A stretch of DNA of 64,000 nucleotides from Pseudonocardia sp. T1-2H (GCF_038039215.1 NZ_JBBPCL010000001.1:1798001-1862000), one strand, 5' to 3'; numbered from the stretch's first letter, positions 16,898-26,683 are shown. The notes: generated by a model not told the origin, from the sequence alone. A program made the numbers and translations.

Positions 16898-17611
16898 TCA
16901 GAGGATGCGCAGGGCGGTGCACCTCCAGAGGTCGAGCTCGGCGAGCTCGAAGCGGGCGGCCAGCGCCCGCGGCCGCCCGAGCTCGACCAGGGCCGTGACC
17001 TCGAGGGCACCTTCGTGGGGCTGCGCGGCGTGGAACCGGCGCAGGCTGATGGATCCGGCGCGGGCGCAGACGGGCTCGATCTGCTTGAGGTAGGCGAGCA
17101 CGCGGCGGTCGGCGTGCCGTCTGATCTGGGCAAGGCTGCGGCGCCCGACGGCTGCCTCCAGGATCGCCTGCAGCCCGCGACGGGCGGCCGTGACCGCGGC
17201 CGCGTCCCGGGGGACGTCGCGGGTGAGCGGCCCGGCCTCCACCGGCGCGAGGGCCTCGGCCCGGTCCGGGGCGTGCCCGCAGGTCGGGCAGCCGTTCGGC
17301 GGCGCGTCCTCGAGCGGCGGTTCGATGTTCGGCCGGGAGACCCGGAACGCGGGCCAGAGGCGCGCGGCGGGTGGTGGGCGGTCTGGGTGTGGGAGCTGGG
17401 CATGAGCGCTGTCCTCCGGGGTCGCGGCGGCCGGTGGCCGGCGCGTGCCCGCCGGGGTGCGGGGCGGTGGGGCGCCGGCGGGACGGCGCTCCTGGCCGTG
17501 CCCGGGCCGGCGGGCCGGGCTCGCCGGAGGCGATCGCGCAGCGACCGGAGCGCAGCGCAGGGCCTTGCCCGGCGAGCGGGGCGCGGGCACCGTCTCGTCG
17601 TCGGCGACCAC
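16898..17611 (-). CDS. Rv3235-family protein
   Basis: The C-terminal 110 residues match the actinobacterial Rv3235-like family: an amphipathic start (ILEAAVGRRSLAQIRRHADRRVLAYLKQ), then ISLRRFHAAQPHEGALEVTALVELGRPRALAARFEL and the closing DLWRCTALRIL. The family is a small conserved unknown. The long Arg/Pro/Ala-rich start up to GTG 17611 is probably not all translated; a start nearer 17400 is more likely, but no clear ribosome site decides. A strong hairpin follows. A TTGTCCACA DnaA-box-like sequence lies upstream at 17714. Confidence 0.75.
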   Translation of the reverse strand: MVADDETVPAPRSPGKALRCAPVAARSPPASPARRPGHGQERRPAGAPPPRTPAGTRRPPAAATPEDSAHAQLPHPDRPPPAARLWPAFRVSRPNIEPPLEDAPPNGCPTCGHAPDRAEALAPVEAGPLTRDVPRDAAAVTAARRGLQAILEAAVGRRSLAQIRRHADRRVLAYLKQIEPVCARAGSISLRRFHAAQPHEGALEVTALVELGRPRALAARFELAELDLWRCTALRIL

Positions 17612-18356
17612 GACCCCACCCGTTCGGCGGCGTCCCGCCCCTGCGTGCGCAGCCCGGAAGGGCCGCGCGCCGGCGGGGAGAGCGAGCCGCCCGCCCTGCG
17701 GCGGGGAACGAAGTTGTCCACAGATCTCTGCAAACGGCCCTCGGCCCCGTGTCCGCGACCAGGCTCAGGTCATGCCTCAGACACCCCGAACCGAGCTCGC
17801 CTCTGACCCGCTCGCCCCGCTGACCTCGCGCTCCCGCGCCTGGATCGCGCTCGCCGAGGCGGCCCGGACCATCTCAGACTTCAGCCGCTCCCTGCTCCCG
17901 GGAGCGGCACACTGCACGCTCGGGGGAGTCGTCACCGGCGACGCCGTCCGCCTGGCCGCGCTGGCTCAGCGCCTGATCGCCGCGGCGATCGTCATGGAGC
18001 GGACCTGCGGAGCGAGCTGGGACGAACTCGCCGACCCCCTCGGCGTCACCGCCGCCGAGACACGCGAACAGTGGGAGCCGACCGTCGCGCAATGGGAGAC
18101 CGCTCTCGAGGCCGAGCGGGCGGCCTCACTCGCGCGCACCTCGTTGCTCCCGGTGGACTCGCCGGCGACCGCCGTGGAGCTCGACGACTGGGTCCGCCGG
18201 CACCGCGAACCGGCCGACCTCGACGACCACCCGCACCCGGTGTCCGGGCAACTACAGCGCATGGACCCGCTCCGCGAGCTCCTGCACCTCGCCGGGACAC
18301 GACGCGCACTGCTCGCCGCACACGACGGCCCACCGCCAGAGGTGCTCCTGACCCGA

Positions 18357-19248
18357 CTAGGGCGTGTCCTGTAAGTCCTGGCGGAGCCAGAGGATCGTCG
18401 CGGCGATGGTGATCTCGGCTCGGAAGTAGGCGGCCCGCTTGGCGTAGCGGGTGGCCAGGTCGCGGAACTGTTTGAGCCGGTTGAAGCAGCGTTCGACGAC
18501 GTTGCGGCCGGCGTAGACGGCCGGGTCGAAGGCGGGTGGGCGCCCGCCGCGGGAGCCTTTGGCGTGGCGGCGGGCGATCTGGTCGTCGCGTTCGGGGCTG
18601 GTGAACCCAATCCCGCGCTGACGCATGGCCGCTCTCGTGGAGGGGTGGGAGTAGGCCTTGTCTGCCACGACCCGGTCCGGTCGCTTGCGCGGGCGGCCGG
18701 GTCCATCGCGACGGACCGAGATCTCATCGAGCAGCGGCAGCAGCTGCGGGTTGTCCCCGGCCTGGCCAGGGGTGAGTAGAACCGACATTGGCAGGCCGCG
18801 GCCGTCGACGGCAAGGTGAATCTTGCTGGTCAGCCCGCCGCGGGATCGGCCGAGGGCTTCGCCGTCGACGGCGAGGTCTTCGATCCAGGCGCTGGTGCAG
18901 CCCCCTTTTCCGGGCCCCGGCGGCATGCTGGTGGGCTCGGACGTGGGTGGAGTCGACGCTGATGGTCCACTCGACGGCACCGACGGAGTCGTCCTTGATC
19001 ACGGCTTCGTCGAGGATCCGGTCCCAGGTTCCGTCCGCGGTCCAGCGCCGCAGGCGTTCATGGGCGGTCTTCCAGGGTCCGTAGCGCTCGGGAAGGTCCC
19101 TCCAGGGCGCACCGGTACGCAGCTTCCACAGGATCGCGTTGATCACCTGGCGGTGGTCGCGCCAGCGGCGGCCGTTCCCGGCCACCGCGGGCAGCAGCGG
19201 CTCAATCCGTGCCCACGCCCTGTCTGTCAGCTCGCCACGACCGACCAC
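18357..19248 (-). CDS. IS5-family transposase made from two overlapping frames
   Basis: The first frame (start 19248) gives LTDRAWARIEPLLPAVAGNGRRW, RTGAPWRDLPERYGPW and the first Asp in ISVDSTHVRAHQHAAGARK. At an A4G5 run (about 18902-18910) reading must move by one base into the second frame, which carries ALGRSRGGLTSKIH, the second Asp in DRVVADKAYSHP and the Glu in NVVERCFNRLKQFRDLATRY. Programmed frameshifting of this sort is common in the IS427 group. The second frame's stop TAG lies outside the element: T and A come from the target duplication and G from the flanking CTAG. Confidence 0.88.
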
Positions 19249-19296
19249 CCGGCCATGATCAATCAGACCAGCTCAGATCCCTTACAGGACACGCCC
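18360..19296 (-). mobile_element. IS5-family insertion sequence (937 bp), complete
   Basis: Perfect 16-bp terminal repeats GGGCGTGTCCTGTAAG and a TA duplication (18358-18359, 19297-19298) inside CTAG. It has the target preference of the other IS5 element in this window but different ends and transposase. Insertion disrupted the gene starting at 17772. Confidence 0.93.
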
Positions 19297-19429
19297 TAGC
19301 CGACCGCGAGCGCGCGCTCATCGCGGCGGCGTCGCAGCCGTGACCGACTGACCTTCACCCCGCCCGACAAATGGTGTCGACGTCGGCTCGCTGCCGCGCG
19401 AACACAGCCAGCGCACGCCCGAGCTCGTC

Positions 19430-19720
19430 CTACGCCGGCGTGTCCGCCGTCATGCCCGCCACCGTGGTGCGTTCCTCGTCGGGGCAGGTCAGCGCGACGA
19501 TCAGGACGGTCCCGGCGTTGGTCTCGGTCTCGAGCAGGTCGGCGAGCGCGGGGAAGTCGAGACTGCGGATCCGGGTCTCGATCGCGGCGAGCCGTACCCG
19601 GGCCGCGGTGAGGTCGCGGTCGTGCTCGGCGGCGAGTGCGGCGCGCTGGTCGGCCTGGGCGTCGCGGTGGGCGCGGATCAGGGCCTGCACCCCGGGCGGG
19701 GTCGGGAGCATGGTGGGCAT
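19430..19720 (-). CDS. Small hypothetical protein
   Basis: 96 residues, MPTMLPTPPGVQALIRAHRD and onward: a helical, charged middle (RAALAAEHDRDLTAARVRLAAIETRIRSLDF) and a tail ALADLLETETNAGTVLIVAL. It sits 21 bases downstream of the coiled-coil gene on the same strand, so the two are probably co-transcribed. No known family. Confidence 0.6.
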   Translation of the reverse strand: MPTMLPTPPGVQALIRAHRDAQADQRAALAAEHDRDLTAARVRLAAIETRIRSLDFPALADLLETETNAGTVLIVALTCPDEERTTVAGMTADTPA

Positions 19721-19741
19721 GGTCGTGCGCCTCCTGGCGGG

Positions 19742-20773
19742 TCAGCCGTCCTGGTCGGAGCTGCTCGTCGCATCAGAACCGCCGGCTCTGGGGGCCCGGC
19801 GGCGTCGGCCCGTTCGTGAGGTGGGCGGTCCGGACGCCTCTTCCGCACGGTTGGCCTTGTCGAGCTGGCGCCGGAGCTCGGCGAGTTCCTCGTCGTGGCG
19901 GCCGCGCAGGTCAGCGATCCGCTCCGCGGTCCGCGCGGCGGCATCGTCGACACGTTGCTGACCGTGGACGCGTTTCGCCTCCAGCTGCGCGCGTAGACCC
20001 TCGATGGTGGCGGTGGCGGTGGCGGTGGCGACCTGGGCCCGGGCCTCGGCGATCGCGTCGCGCTGGCTGCGGGCCTCCTCGCGGGCGGCGTCGAGCTGCT
20101 GGCCCAGCGCCGTGTTCGCGGCGTCGGCCCGGTCCGCGCGCTGCTCGGCCAGGTCGGTACGCCGCTCCAGCTCCGCCCGGCGTCGCTCCTCGGCGGCGAG
20201 CTGGCTGCGCAGGCCCTCGATCTCCGCGTCGAGCTCGCCGATCCGAGTGTCCTTGGCGGCGTTCTGCTCGCCGGCCTCGCGCAGCTGGTCCTTGAGGGCG
20301 TCGCGCTCCGCGGTGAGCATGCCGTTCGCGTCCTTCATCCGCACGAGCTCGTCGGCAACGTCGTCGAGATTGCTGCGGGTGCGGTCCCGCTCTGCCTCTG
20401 CCTCCTCGGCGGCGGCGAGGGCCTCCTCCGCCACCGCTTCGGCCTGCTGCTGGGCTGCTCGTGCGGCCGCACTGTCGGCGACCGCGATCCGCGCGGCCGC
20501 TTCTGCCCGCTCACGGGCGGCCTCAGCGGCGTCGACCTGGGCGCGGGCCTCCCGATGGGCGGCGGTGACCTCGGTGTGCGCGGCGTCCGGGTCGGTCACG
20601 GTGGCAAGGACGTCCTCGAACCGGCTGAGCATCTCGCTCATCCGCTGCTCGTGTTCGGTGACGGTGGAGCCGATCTCATCGCGCAGAGCCTCCAGCGTCT
20701 TCTCGACGGCCTGCTGGACGCCGGCTTGACGCTGACCGCCGTGACCGAGGAGCCCTCCCACCGGCCGGTGCAT
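19742..20773 (-). CDS. Long coiled-coil protein, KfrA-like
   Basis: 343 residues, almost wholly alpha-helical coiled coil from about 25 to 310 (heptads rich in Ala, Glu, Arg), with a basic C-terminus SRTGRRRRAPRAGG. KfrA-type plasmid proteins have this layout behind an N-terminal DNA-binding helix bundle. Here the first 20 residues (MHRPVGGLLGHGGQRQAG) look unlike it and may reflect a lost 5' end. Ala-Thr repeats near residue 260 come from a GGTGGC-type simple repeat. A role in partition or nucleoid organisation is possible, with modest confidence. Confidence 0.65.
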   Translation of the reverse strand: MHRPVGGLLGHGGQRQAGVQQAVEKTLEALRDEIGSTVTEHEQRMSEMLSRFEDVLATVTDPDAAHTEVTAAHREARAQVDAAEAARERAEAAARIAVADSAAARAAQQQAEAVAEEALAAAEEAEAERDRTRSNLDDVADELVRMKDANGMLTAERDALKDQLREAGEQNAAKDTRIGELDAEIEGLRSQLAAEERRRAELERRTDLAEQRADRADAANTALGQQLDAAREEARSQRDAIAEARAQVATATATATIEGLRAQLEAKRVHGQQRVDDAAARTAERIADLRGRHDEELAELRRQLDKANRAEEASGPPTSRTGRRRRAPRAGGSDATSSSDQDG

Positions 20774-20893
20774 GCCTCGACGCGCGCGCCGTGGAACGGC
20801 CGGCGCGGACCGGGTTGAGCTTCACCCGCGGCGGATGACCGACCACGGGGACGGGCACGGGACAGTGCGGTCCGTCCGGGATCGAGGGGGGAG

Positions 20894-22135
20894 ATGGACA
20901 ATCTCGGGAGTGTGCTGAACAGCCTGGTGCTGGTCTGCGTCGTGGCCGCGCTGGCCCCGGTGATCGTGGCACTGCTCCCGGGACCGCGGGTGCCGCAGCT
21001 CGTGGTCTTGATCCTCGGTGGGATCGTGCTCGGGCCACACGGTCTCGGCGTGTCCGACCCCGGGGTCCTCATCCTCGTCGCCAACATCGGCCTCGGGATG
21101 GTTTTCCTGCTGGCGGGCTACGAGCTCGACCCGGCCGTGTTCCGCGAGCGCGCCGGGCGGCTGGCGCTGACCGGTTGGGTGATCACCGTTGTGCTCGCCG
21201 CCGGGTTGGTCGGCGTCCTCGCCGCGCTCGGTCTCGTGCGCGCGTTCGTACCGGTCGCCTTGGGTTTGACCACGACGGCACTGGGAACGCTGCTGCCGAT
21301 CCTGCGCGAACACGACCTGCTCGCCGGGCAGTTCGGGCGCTACGTCCTCGCTGCCGGTGCGGTCGGCGAACTGCTGCCGATCCTCGGCATCGCGCTCTTC
21401 CTCAGCACGCAGAGTCAGTTCGTCGCGATCCTGTCGGTTGCCTCGGTCGGGGTGCTCGCCCTCGTCCTCTCCTTCGCGCCCCGGCTCGCGCGCGGCAACC
21501 GGATAGGGCGGATCGTGAAGGAAGGCGAGCACGCCACGTCCCAAACCACGCTGCGGTTCTCCCTCGTGCTGCTCCTGTTCCTGCTGGCGGTCGCGGCCGA
21601 ATTCGGCCTCGACGTGGTGCTGGGGGCGTTCCTGGCGGGCATGGTGCTGCGCCGGTGGGCACCCGGTGACACCCACGCGCTGGAGGAGAAGCTCGACGCA
21701 GTCGGCTACGGCTTCTTCATCCCGGTCTTCTTTGTGGTGTCGGGGATGACCCTCGACCTGCACTCGATCATGGAGGCCCCGCTGCGGCTGGTGGTGTTCT
21801 TCGTCCTGCTCCTGGTCGTTCGCGGGCTGCCGGCGCTGGTGATCTATCGCAGGGCCCTGCCCATGACGCAGCGGCTACAGATGATGTTCATCACCGCCAC
21901 CTCCCTGCCACTGCTCGTCGCGCTCTCCGAGATCGGGCTGCGGAACGGGACCATGCTGGCGGAGAACGCCGCCGCGCTGGTCGGCGCCGGCGTGTTGTCG
22001 GTGATCTTCTACCCGGCCATCGCCGTCGCGATCGGGGCCCGGAGAGCGGCCCGCGACCGCGTCGATCCCACCCGCGCGGCGCCGGGCGACAGGTCCGCAC
22101 CCGACGAGCCGCGGTCCGATCCGTCCGCGACCTGA
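20894..22135 (+). CDS. Cation:proton antiporter, CPA2 (KefB/NapA type)
   Basis: 413 residues from ATG 20894 with GAGGGGGGAG just upstream. Twelve or so membrane segments; NIGLGMVFLLAGYELDPAVF and LGLTTTALGTLLPILREHDL are the CPA2 ion-path regions, and VVLGAFLAGMVLRRWAP and FFIPVFFVVSGMTLDL the later ones. It exchanges Na+ or K+ for protons at the inner membrane. There is no C-terminal RCK/TrkA domain. It is followed in the same direction by a DUF2254 protein and convergent with a CLC transporter, forming a small ion-homeostasis block. Confidence 0.92.
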   Translation: MDNLGSVLNSLVLVCVVAALAPVIVALLPGPRVPQLVVLILGGIVLGPHGLGVSDPGVLILVANIGLGMVFLLAGYELDPAVFRERAGRLALTGWVITVVLAAGLVGVLAALGLVRAFVPVALGLTTTALGTLLPILREHDLLAGQFGRYVLAAGAVGELLPILGIALFLSTQSQFVAILSVASVGVLALVLSFAPRLARGNRIGRIVKEGEHATSQTTLRFSLVLLLFLLAVAAEFGLDVVLGAFLAGMVLRRWAPGDTHALEEKLDAVGYGFFIPVFFVVSGMTLDLHSIMEAPLRLVVFFVLLLVVRGLPALVIYRRALPMTQRLQMMFITATSLPLLVALSEIGLRNGTMLAENAAALVGAGVLSVIFYPAIAVAIGARRAARDRVDPTRAAPGDRSAPDEPRSDPSAT

Positions 22136-22193
22136 GCGAGACCGGGCCAGCCGAACCGGGCCGCGACGCACACCGTGTTCGAGGGGGTCCGAC

Positions 22194-23504
22194 GTGAGAG
22201 ACCGAGCGACGATCTGCGAGTACGTGACCGGCTCGCTGTGGGTGCTGCCCGGCTTCAGCGCCGTGCTGGCGTTGGTGGTCGGGTTCGTCCTGTCCCGCAT
22301 CCGCATCGACCCGGAGTCGCCGTTGGCGTTCCAGGGCACCGCCGACGACGCGCGCACCCTGCTGGGCAACGTCACCGGCACGGTGGTGACCATCATCGCC
22401 CTGGTGCTCGGTCTGACCGTCGTCGCGCTGCAGCTGTCGTCGACGCAGTTCTCGCCACGGTTGCTACGGAGCTTCCTGCGGGACCGCCCGACCCAGGTCG
22501 TGCTCGGCACCTTCGTCGCGACCTTCGCCTACTCCGCGGCCGGGCTGTTCACGGTGGGGCTGTACGACGGGGCGCGCACCGAGGACTTCCCACGGCTGGC
22601 GGTCACCGGGGCGATCGCGCTGCTGTTCGCCAGCCTGGCGATGGTGGTGTACTTCGCGGCCCACCTCGCCCACTCCATCCAGGTCGACGTGATCGGCAGG
22701 CGGGTCGAGCGGAGCACCCTCGCGGTGGTGAACGGGCGGCTGGGCGGCGTCGAGGACACCACGGCCGGTCCTCCTGATTGGGCGGTTCCCCTGCTCGCCC
22801 CGAGGTCCGGATACATACAGTCCGCGCATCCGAAGCTGCTGGCGCCACTCGCGGGCCGACACGAGGTGCACATTCGGCTGCGGGTGGGGGTCGGCGACCA
22901 CGTCGTGTCGGGAACGACACTCGCGTGGATGTGGACCCCGGCCCGGGACCGGCCCACGCCGGACCCGGCGGACGTCCAGCGGGCCGTCGCTCGCGCCGTG
23001 CGGATCGGACTCGAGCGCACCGAAGGACACGACGCCAGGCTCGGCATCCGACAACTCGTCGACATGGCATGCGAGGCGTTGTCGCCCGCAGTGAACGATC
23101 CCTACACCGCGATCCAGGCGATCGACCACCTCTCGGTGATCTTCTGCGCCCTCGCGGGTCGGCCCCTCGGCGACGACGTGGCCGTCGACCCGACCGGCCG
23201 CGGGGTGGTCGTCGTCCCCGGGAGGCGGTTCGGTGACTACCTGGCTCTGACCTGCGGGCTCATCCGCCGCTACGGCTGCGCCGAACCGACTGTGTCGCTG
23301 GCACTGCTCGGGTTGCTGCACGAATGCGCCGGCGTGGTGGCCGACGACCCGGCCCGGTGGGCCGCGATCCGCGAACAGGCCGACCTCGTCCTGGCGGACG
23401 CCACCCGGGAGACCGCGCAGCCGGCCGACCTCGCGCCCGTCGTCGCCGCCGGGGCCGATCTTCAGCGGCGGGTGGCACGGCACCGCTCGGCCACGTCTCC
23501 TTGA
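22194..23504 (+). CDS. DUF2254 membrane protein
   Basis: 436 residues from GTG 22194. The N-terminal 160 residues hold four hydrophobic helices, with the family hallmark LGNVTGTVVTIIALVLGLTVVALQLSSTQFSPRLLRSFLRDR across helix 2. The soluble C-terminal half contains the conserved EGHDARLGIRQLVDMACEALSPAVNDPYTA. The function is not established for the family. Its last 245 bases are overlapped by the frame of the convergent CLC gene. Confidence 0.9.
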   Translation: MRDRATICEYVTGSLWVLPGFSAVLALVVGFVLSRIRIDPESPLAFQGTADDARTLLGNVTGTVVTIIALVLGLTVVALQLSSTQFSPRLLRSFLRDRPTQVVLGTFVATFAYSAAGLFTVGLYDGARTEDFPRLAVTGAIALLFASLAMVVYFAAHLAHSIQVDVIGRRVERSTLAVVNGRLGGVEDTTAGPPDWAVPLLAPRSGYIQSAHPKLLAPLAGRHEVHIRLRVGVGDHVVSGTTLAWMWTPARDRPTPDPADVQRAVARAVRIGLERTEGHDARLGIRQLVDMACEALSPAVNDPYTAIQAIDHLSVIFCALAGRPLGDDVAVDPTGRGVVVVPGRRFGDYLALTCGLIRRYGCAEPTVSLALLGLLHECAGVVADDPARWAAIREQADLVLADATRETAQPADLAPVVAAGADLQRRVARHRSATSP

Positions 23505-24852
23505 GTCCGCTCGCCGGCGGACCCCGGCGCCGCGGTCGAGCCGGCGGTCGGGCGCCCTCAGCCGGACGGATCCGGGTCCCCCCAGCGTCACGCCCCTGCC
23601 TGCGACGTGCGACGAGGTACTTCACCGCCTCCATGGTGAGGAACGAGGTCACGACGGCGATCAGGATCGGTGCGGTCTGCAGGGCCCCGACCTGGGTCAG
23701 GAAGGCGGCCAGCAGCACCATCGAGAACGGCGCCGCGGCGAGCGCCCCGGGGACGGCGGCGAGCAGGCAGGTGAACGCGAGACCCAGCGGCACCCCCGGC
23801 ACCACCTCGTGCACGAGGACGCCGAGGGTGCCTCCGATGAACAACGCCGGGAAGATCGGCCCACCCACGAACCCACTCGCCTGGCTGACCGCGAACGTGA
23901 GCTGTTTGGCGAACACGAGGACGACGAGCAGGCCCACGCCCAAGTTCCCGGCATCCTGGAGCACGGTCTTGAGCTGATCACTCCCGGTGAACATCGTCAG
24001 CGGCAGTGCCACGCCGACGACCCCGAACACCACACCACCCAGCGTCGATCGCACGATCCCCGGGAGCTTCACCAGGTCGAACAGCCGCGCCGCCCCCTGG
24101 ACGAACGCCACCAGCACCGTCACCACCAGAGCCGCGAGCAGGCCCAGGGGAATCGCCGCCGCCAGCTGCCAGTCCTCGAACGCGTACGGCGGCACCTGGT
24201 AGGCGTCGAGGAACACGGCTCCGGCGATGACGAAGTAGATCCCGAACGAGACGCTCGAGGCGACGATCTCGCCGACGAGGGCCTTGGCGAACCGGTGGCC
24301 ACCGGGGCGGGCGAGCTCCAGGATGAACATCACCACGATGACCGTGCTGGAGAACAGCCCGCCGTAGGCGCCGGCGAAGCCGGACAGGGTGGTCAGCTGC
24401 GAGTCCTCACGGCTGAGCCGGCGTCTCCGAGAGATCCAGCTGCCGGCGCCGCCACCCAGCGAGCCCAAGGCCTTCTCCGGGCCGAGGCTGGCGCCGCCGA
24501 TCAGCGACACGGCCGAGACGACCGCGACCCCCGGCACCAATCGCGGCTCGACGTGCCCGGCCTTCAGGTCGTCGATCAGGCCGGGGATCTGCTCGGGGAG
24601 GCGGGTCAGGCGGCGCAACAGCCCCACGACGAGGCCGGCAGCCGCGGTGACCGCCACCCACCACCACTGCCCGCCGAACCAGCCCGGGTCGGAGTCGACG
24701 TACCAGCGGCCGCCGAACCCGATCACCCCCATGAAGACCAGCCCGGCGAACGCGCCGAACACCCCCAGGGCCACCGCATAGCCCGAGAGCACCCAGAACT
24801 CCCGACTCTGAGTGAACGACAAGTCCGGAGCCGGTTCGGACGGTGCACTCAT
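23260..24852 (-). CDS. CLC-family chloride channel/transporter
   Basis: Membrane protein with ten or more helices. Selectivity-filter segments are GGASLGPEKALGSLGGG (near residue 120) and GGPIFPALFIGG (near 330). The core ends near residue 430. The frame then runs on as a 100-residue Arg/Pro-rich tail antisense to the end of DUF2254, giving 530 residues in all. That tail looks like translated antisense sequence, so either the real stop was lost to a base error near 23600 or the overlap is genuine. It should move chloride or exchange chloride for protons. No CBS domains are present. Confidence 0.88.
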   Translation of the reverse strand: MSAPSEPAPDLSFTQSREFWVLSGYAVALGVFGAFAGLVFMGVIGFGGRWYVDSDPGWFGGQWWWVAVTAAAGLVVGLLRRLTRLPEQIPGLIDDLKAGHVEPRLVPGVAVVSAVSLIGGASLGPEKALGSLGGGAGSWISRRRRLSREDSQLTTLSGFAGAYGGLFSSTVIVVMFILELARPGGHRFAKALVGEIVASSVSFGIYFVIAGAVFLDAYQVPPYAFEDWQLAAAIPLGLLAALVVTVLVAFVQGAARLFDLVKLPGIVRSTLGGVVFGVVGVALPLTMFTGSDQLKTVLQDAGNLGVGLLVVLVFAKQLTFAVSQASGFVGGPIFPALFIGGTLGVLVHEVVPGVPLGLAFTCLLAAVPGALAAAPFSMVLLAAFLTQVGALQTAPILIAVVTSFLTMEAVKYLVARRRQGRDAGGTRIRPAEGARPPARPRRRGPPASGLKETWPSGAVPPAAEDRPRRRRRARGRPAARSPGWRPPGRGRPVRGSRPTGPGRRPPRRRIRAATRAVPATQSVRRSRSGG

Positions 24853-25284
24853 GAGAGCCCTCTCAGCGCCGGGACGGCGTCCGCTTCCCGCTCGTGGGGA
24901 TGAGCAGAGCTGCGAACCAGCCAGATATGGCCGCGCCGCCGTGTCCTGTGGCTCTGGCCATGGAGATCCTCGGGGTCACTGGTCGCGGTGCTGCATACCC
25001 CGGGCCATGGCCAGATGCAGCGGCGACCAAGCAGCTCTGACCGCACGACGGCTCGGGCGTGCCGCCCGTTTCTCGTGGACTGCCGAGGCTCGGCCGCAGG
25101 GCAGCCGGCCCGTTGTCCCGTCAGCGTGGAAGCAGGGACCCGAGCGTCCCTCACCCCGTCGAGGTGAAACGGCCCTACGTGCGGGCCACGCCAGAGTCGA
25201 ATCCGGCCAGAACCGGCCGGAACTGAGTCGTTCTGCCGGCTGCGAGGCCAGACCGGGGAGGAAGGTAAGGACATTGATCCAGCG
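24853..25284. other. Intergenic stretch between CLC and zwf
   Basis: No frame reads like protein. A short hairpin, CCGGCC-agaacc-GGCCGG (about 25204-25221), lies past the zwf stop and may end the minus-strand operon. Confidence 0.45.
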
Positions 25285-26671
25285 TCAGCCAACGGGGTCG
25301 TACCAGTAGTGCCCGTCGGGCAACAGGGCGTCGGCCTCCTTCGGCCCCCAACTGCCGCGCGAATAGGTGTGCACCGGGACGACGTCGTCGAGCACCGGAT
25401 CGACAACCTTCCAGGCGGCCTCCACGGCGTCCTGTCGGGCGAACGGCAGCCGGTTGCCGTCCAGCGCGGCCCCGATGAGCCGGTCGTAGGGACGCATGTC
25501 CGAACCTGGTTCTTGGGCGAATGCCAGCTCCTCGGCCTGCGGGACCCGACCCGCGCCCGGCTTCTTGCCGGCCAGGCTCAGGACAATCTGGGCTTCGGGC
25601 CAGATCCGGAACCGCAGCGCGTTGGCCGGTACCGGGTCGGAGCTGCCGAAGATGTCGTGTGGCGGGTGGCGGAACTGGATGCTCACCTCGGTCGCAGTGA
25701 CGGGAAGTGTCTTGCCGGCCCGGATGAAGATGGGGACGTCCGCCCAGCGCCATGAGTCCATGGCGAGCCGGACCGCGACGTAGCTTTCCGTGGTCGACGT
25801 CGGGTCGACGCCCGACACGTCGCGGTAGCCCTCGTACTGGCCGCGGACGATGTCGGCCGGGGTCAGCGGACGCAGCGCATCGATCACCCGGGCCTTGGCG
25901 TCGAGCCACGAGTCGACGCCCTGCCCGGTCGGGGTCGGCCAGCACGCTGGCCAGCACCTGCAACATGTGGTTCTGCACCACGTCGCGGATCGCTCCGGTG
26001 CGGTCGTAGAACCGGCCGCGGTCGGCCACGTCGAACGCCTCGGCCATGGTGATCTGGATGCCGGCGACGTGGGTGCGGTTGAGGAGGGGCTCGAGGATGG
26101 AGTTGGCGAAGCGGGCGACCAGCACGTTGTTGAGCGGGTCCAGCCCGAGCCAGTGGTCGACCCGGTAGACCCCGTCCTCGGGGAAGAACCGCTGCATCGT
26201 GTCGTTCAGCTGCTGCGCGCTGGCCAGGTCGGTCCCGAAGGGCTTCTCCACCATCACGCGGGCGCCGTCGGCGCGTCCGACCTGGGAGATGCCCTGAGCG
26301 ATGCGCCCGAACAGGACCGGCGGGACCTCCAGGTAGAACAGCGTCCGGGTCCCGCTACCGATCTCGTCCGACATCGCCGCGTAGGTGGCCGGGTCGTCGA
26401 GGTCGCCGTCGACATAGCGCAGCAACCCGAGCATCGTCCTGGCGGAGGGGCTGTCCGGGTCCATGCCGTTGAGCTTGAGTGATGCGGCGGCGTAGTCGCG
26501 GAACTGGTCGAGTTCCCAGCCGCTCTTGGCCACCCCGATGACCGGCACCTTTAGCACGCCCCGGTCGACCAACCCGACCAGAGCGGGGAAGGTCTCCAGC
26601 TTGGCCAGGTCACCGGTCGCGCCGAAGATGACCAGTGCGTCTACCCGGTCCACTTCTGCTGTCTGTGTCAT
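25285..26671 (-). CDS. zwf: Glucose-6-phosphate dehydrogenase, one frameshift
   Basis: The N-terminal frame opens MTQTAEVDRVDALVIFGATGDLAK with the dinucleotide motif GATGDLA. RVMVEKPFGTD and the catalytic-site YRVDHWLGLDPLNN follow (G6PDH RIDHYLGKE equivalent, here divergent). The frame breaks near 25931 in GGTCGGGGTC and resumes as DSWLDAKARVIDALRPLTPADIVRGQYEGY, RAGKTLP and FRHPPHDIF, ending YDPVG. The joined product is about 460 residues. It oxidises glucose-6-phosphate and makes NADPH. It is the last gene of the cyd-GH15 operon. The single base break is likely an error. Confidence 0.88.
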
Positions 26672-26683
26672 GTGAATCTCCTG

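Larger units (their letters stand above)
17772..19343 (+). pseudogene. Repeat-family hypothetical gene, split by an IS near its 3' end
   Basis: From ATG 17772 it reads ALAQRLIAAAIVMERTCGASWDELADPLGVTAAETREQWEP and DDWVRRHREPADLDDHPHPVSG (described in pieces), about 195 residues, then meets the insertion at 18359. Removing the 937-bp element and one TA copy restores a frame ending LADRERALIAAASQP at 19341-19343, which matches the paralogue at 34.3-34.8 kb (ISDREGNLMAALTAS). The GASWDELADPLGVT segment looks like a helix-turn-helix. Function is unknown; the insertion replaces only the last 15 or so residues, so a near-complete protein may still be made. Confidence 0.75.

Noticed and set aside
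17714..17722. TTGTCCACA, an exact actinobacterial DnaA box
   Set aside because: It is single, with no clustered copies and no dnaA, dnaN or rep gene nearby, so it does not support an origin.
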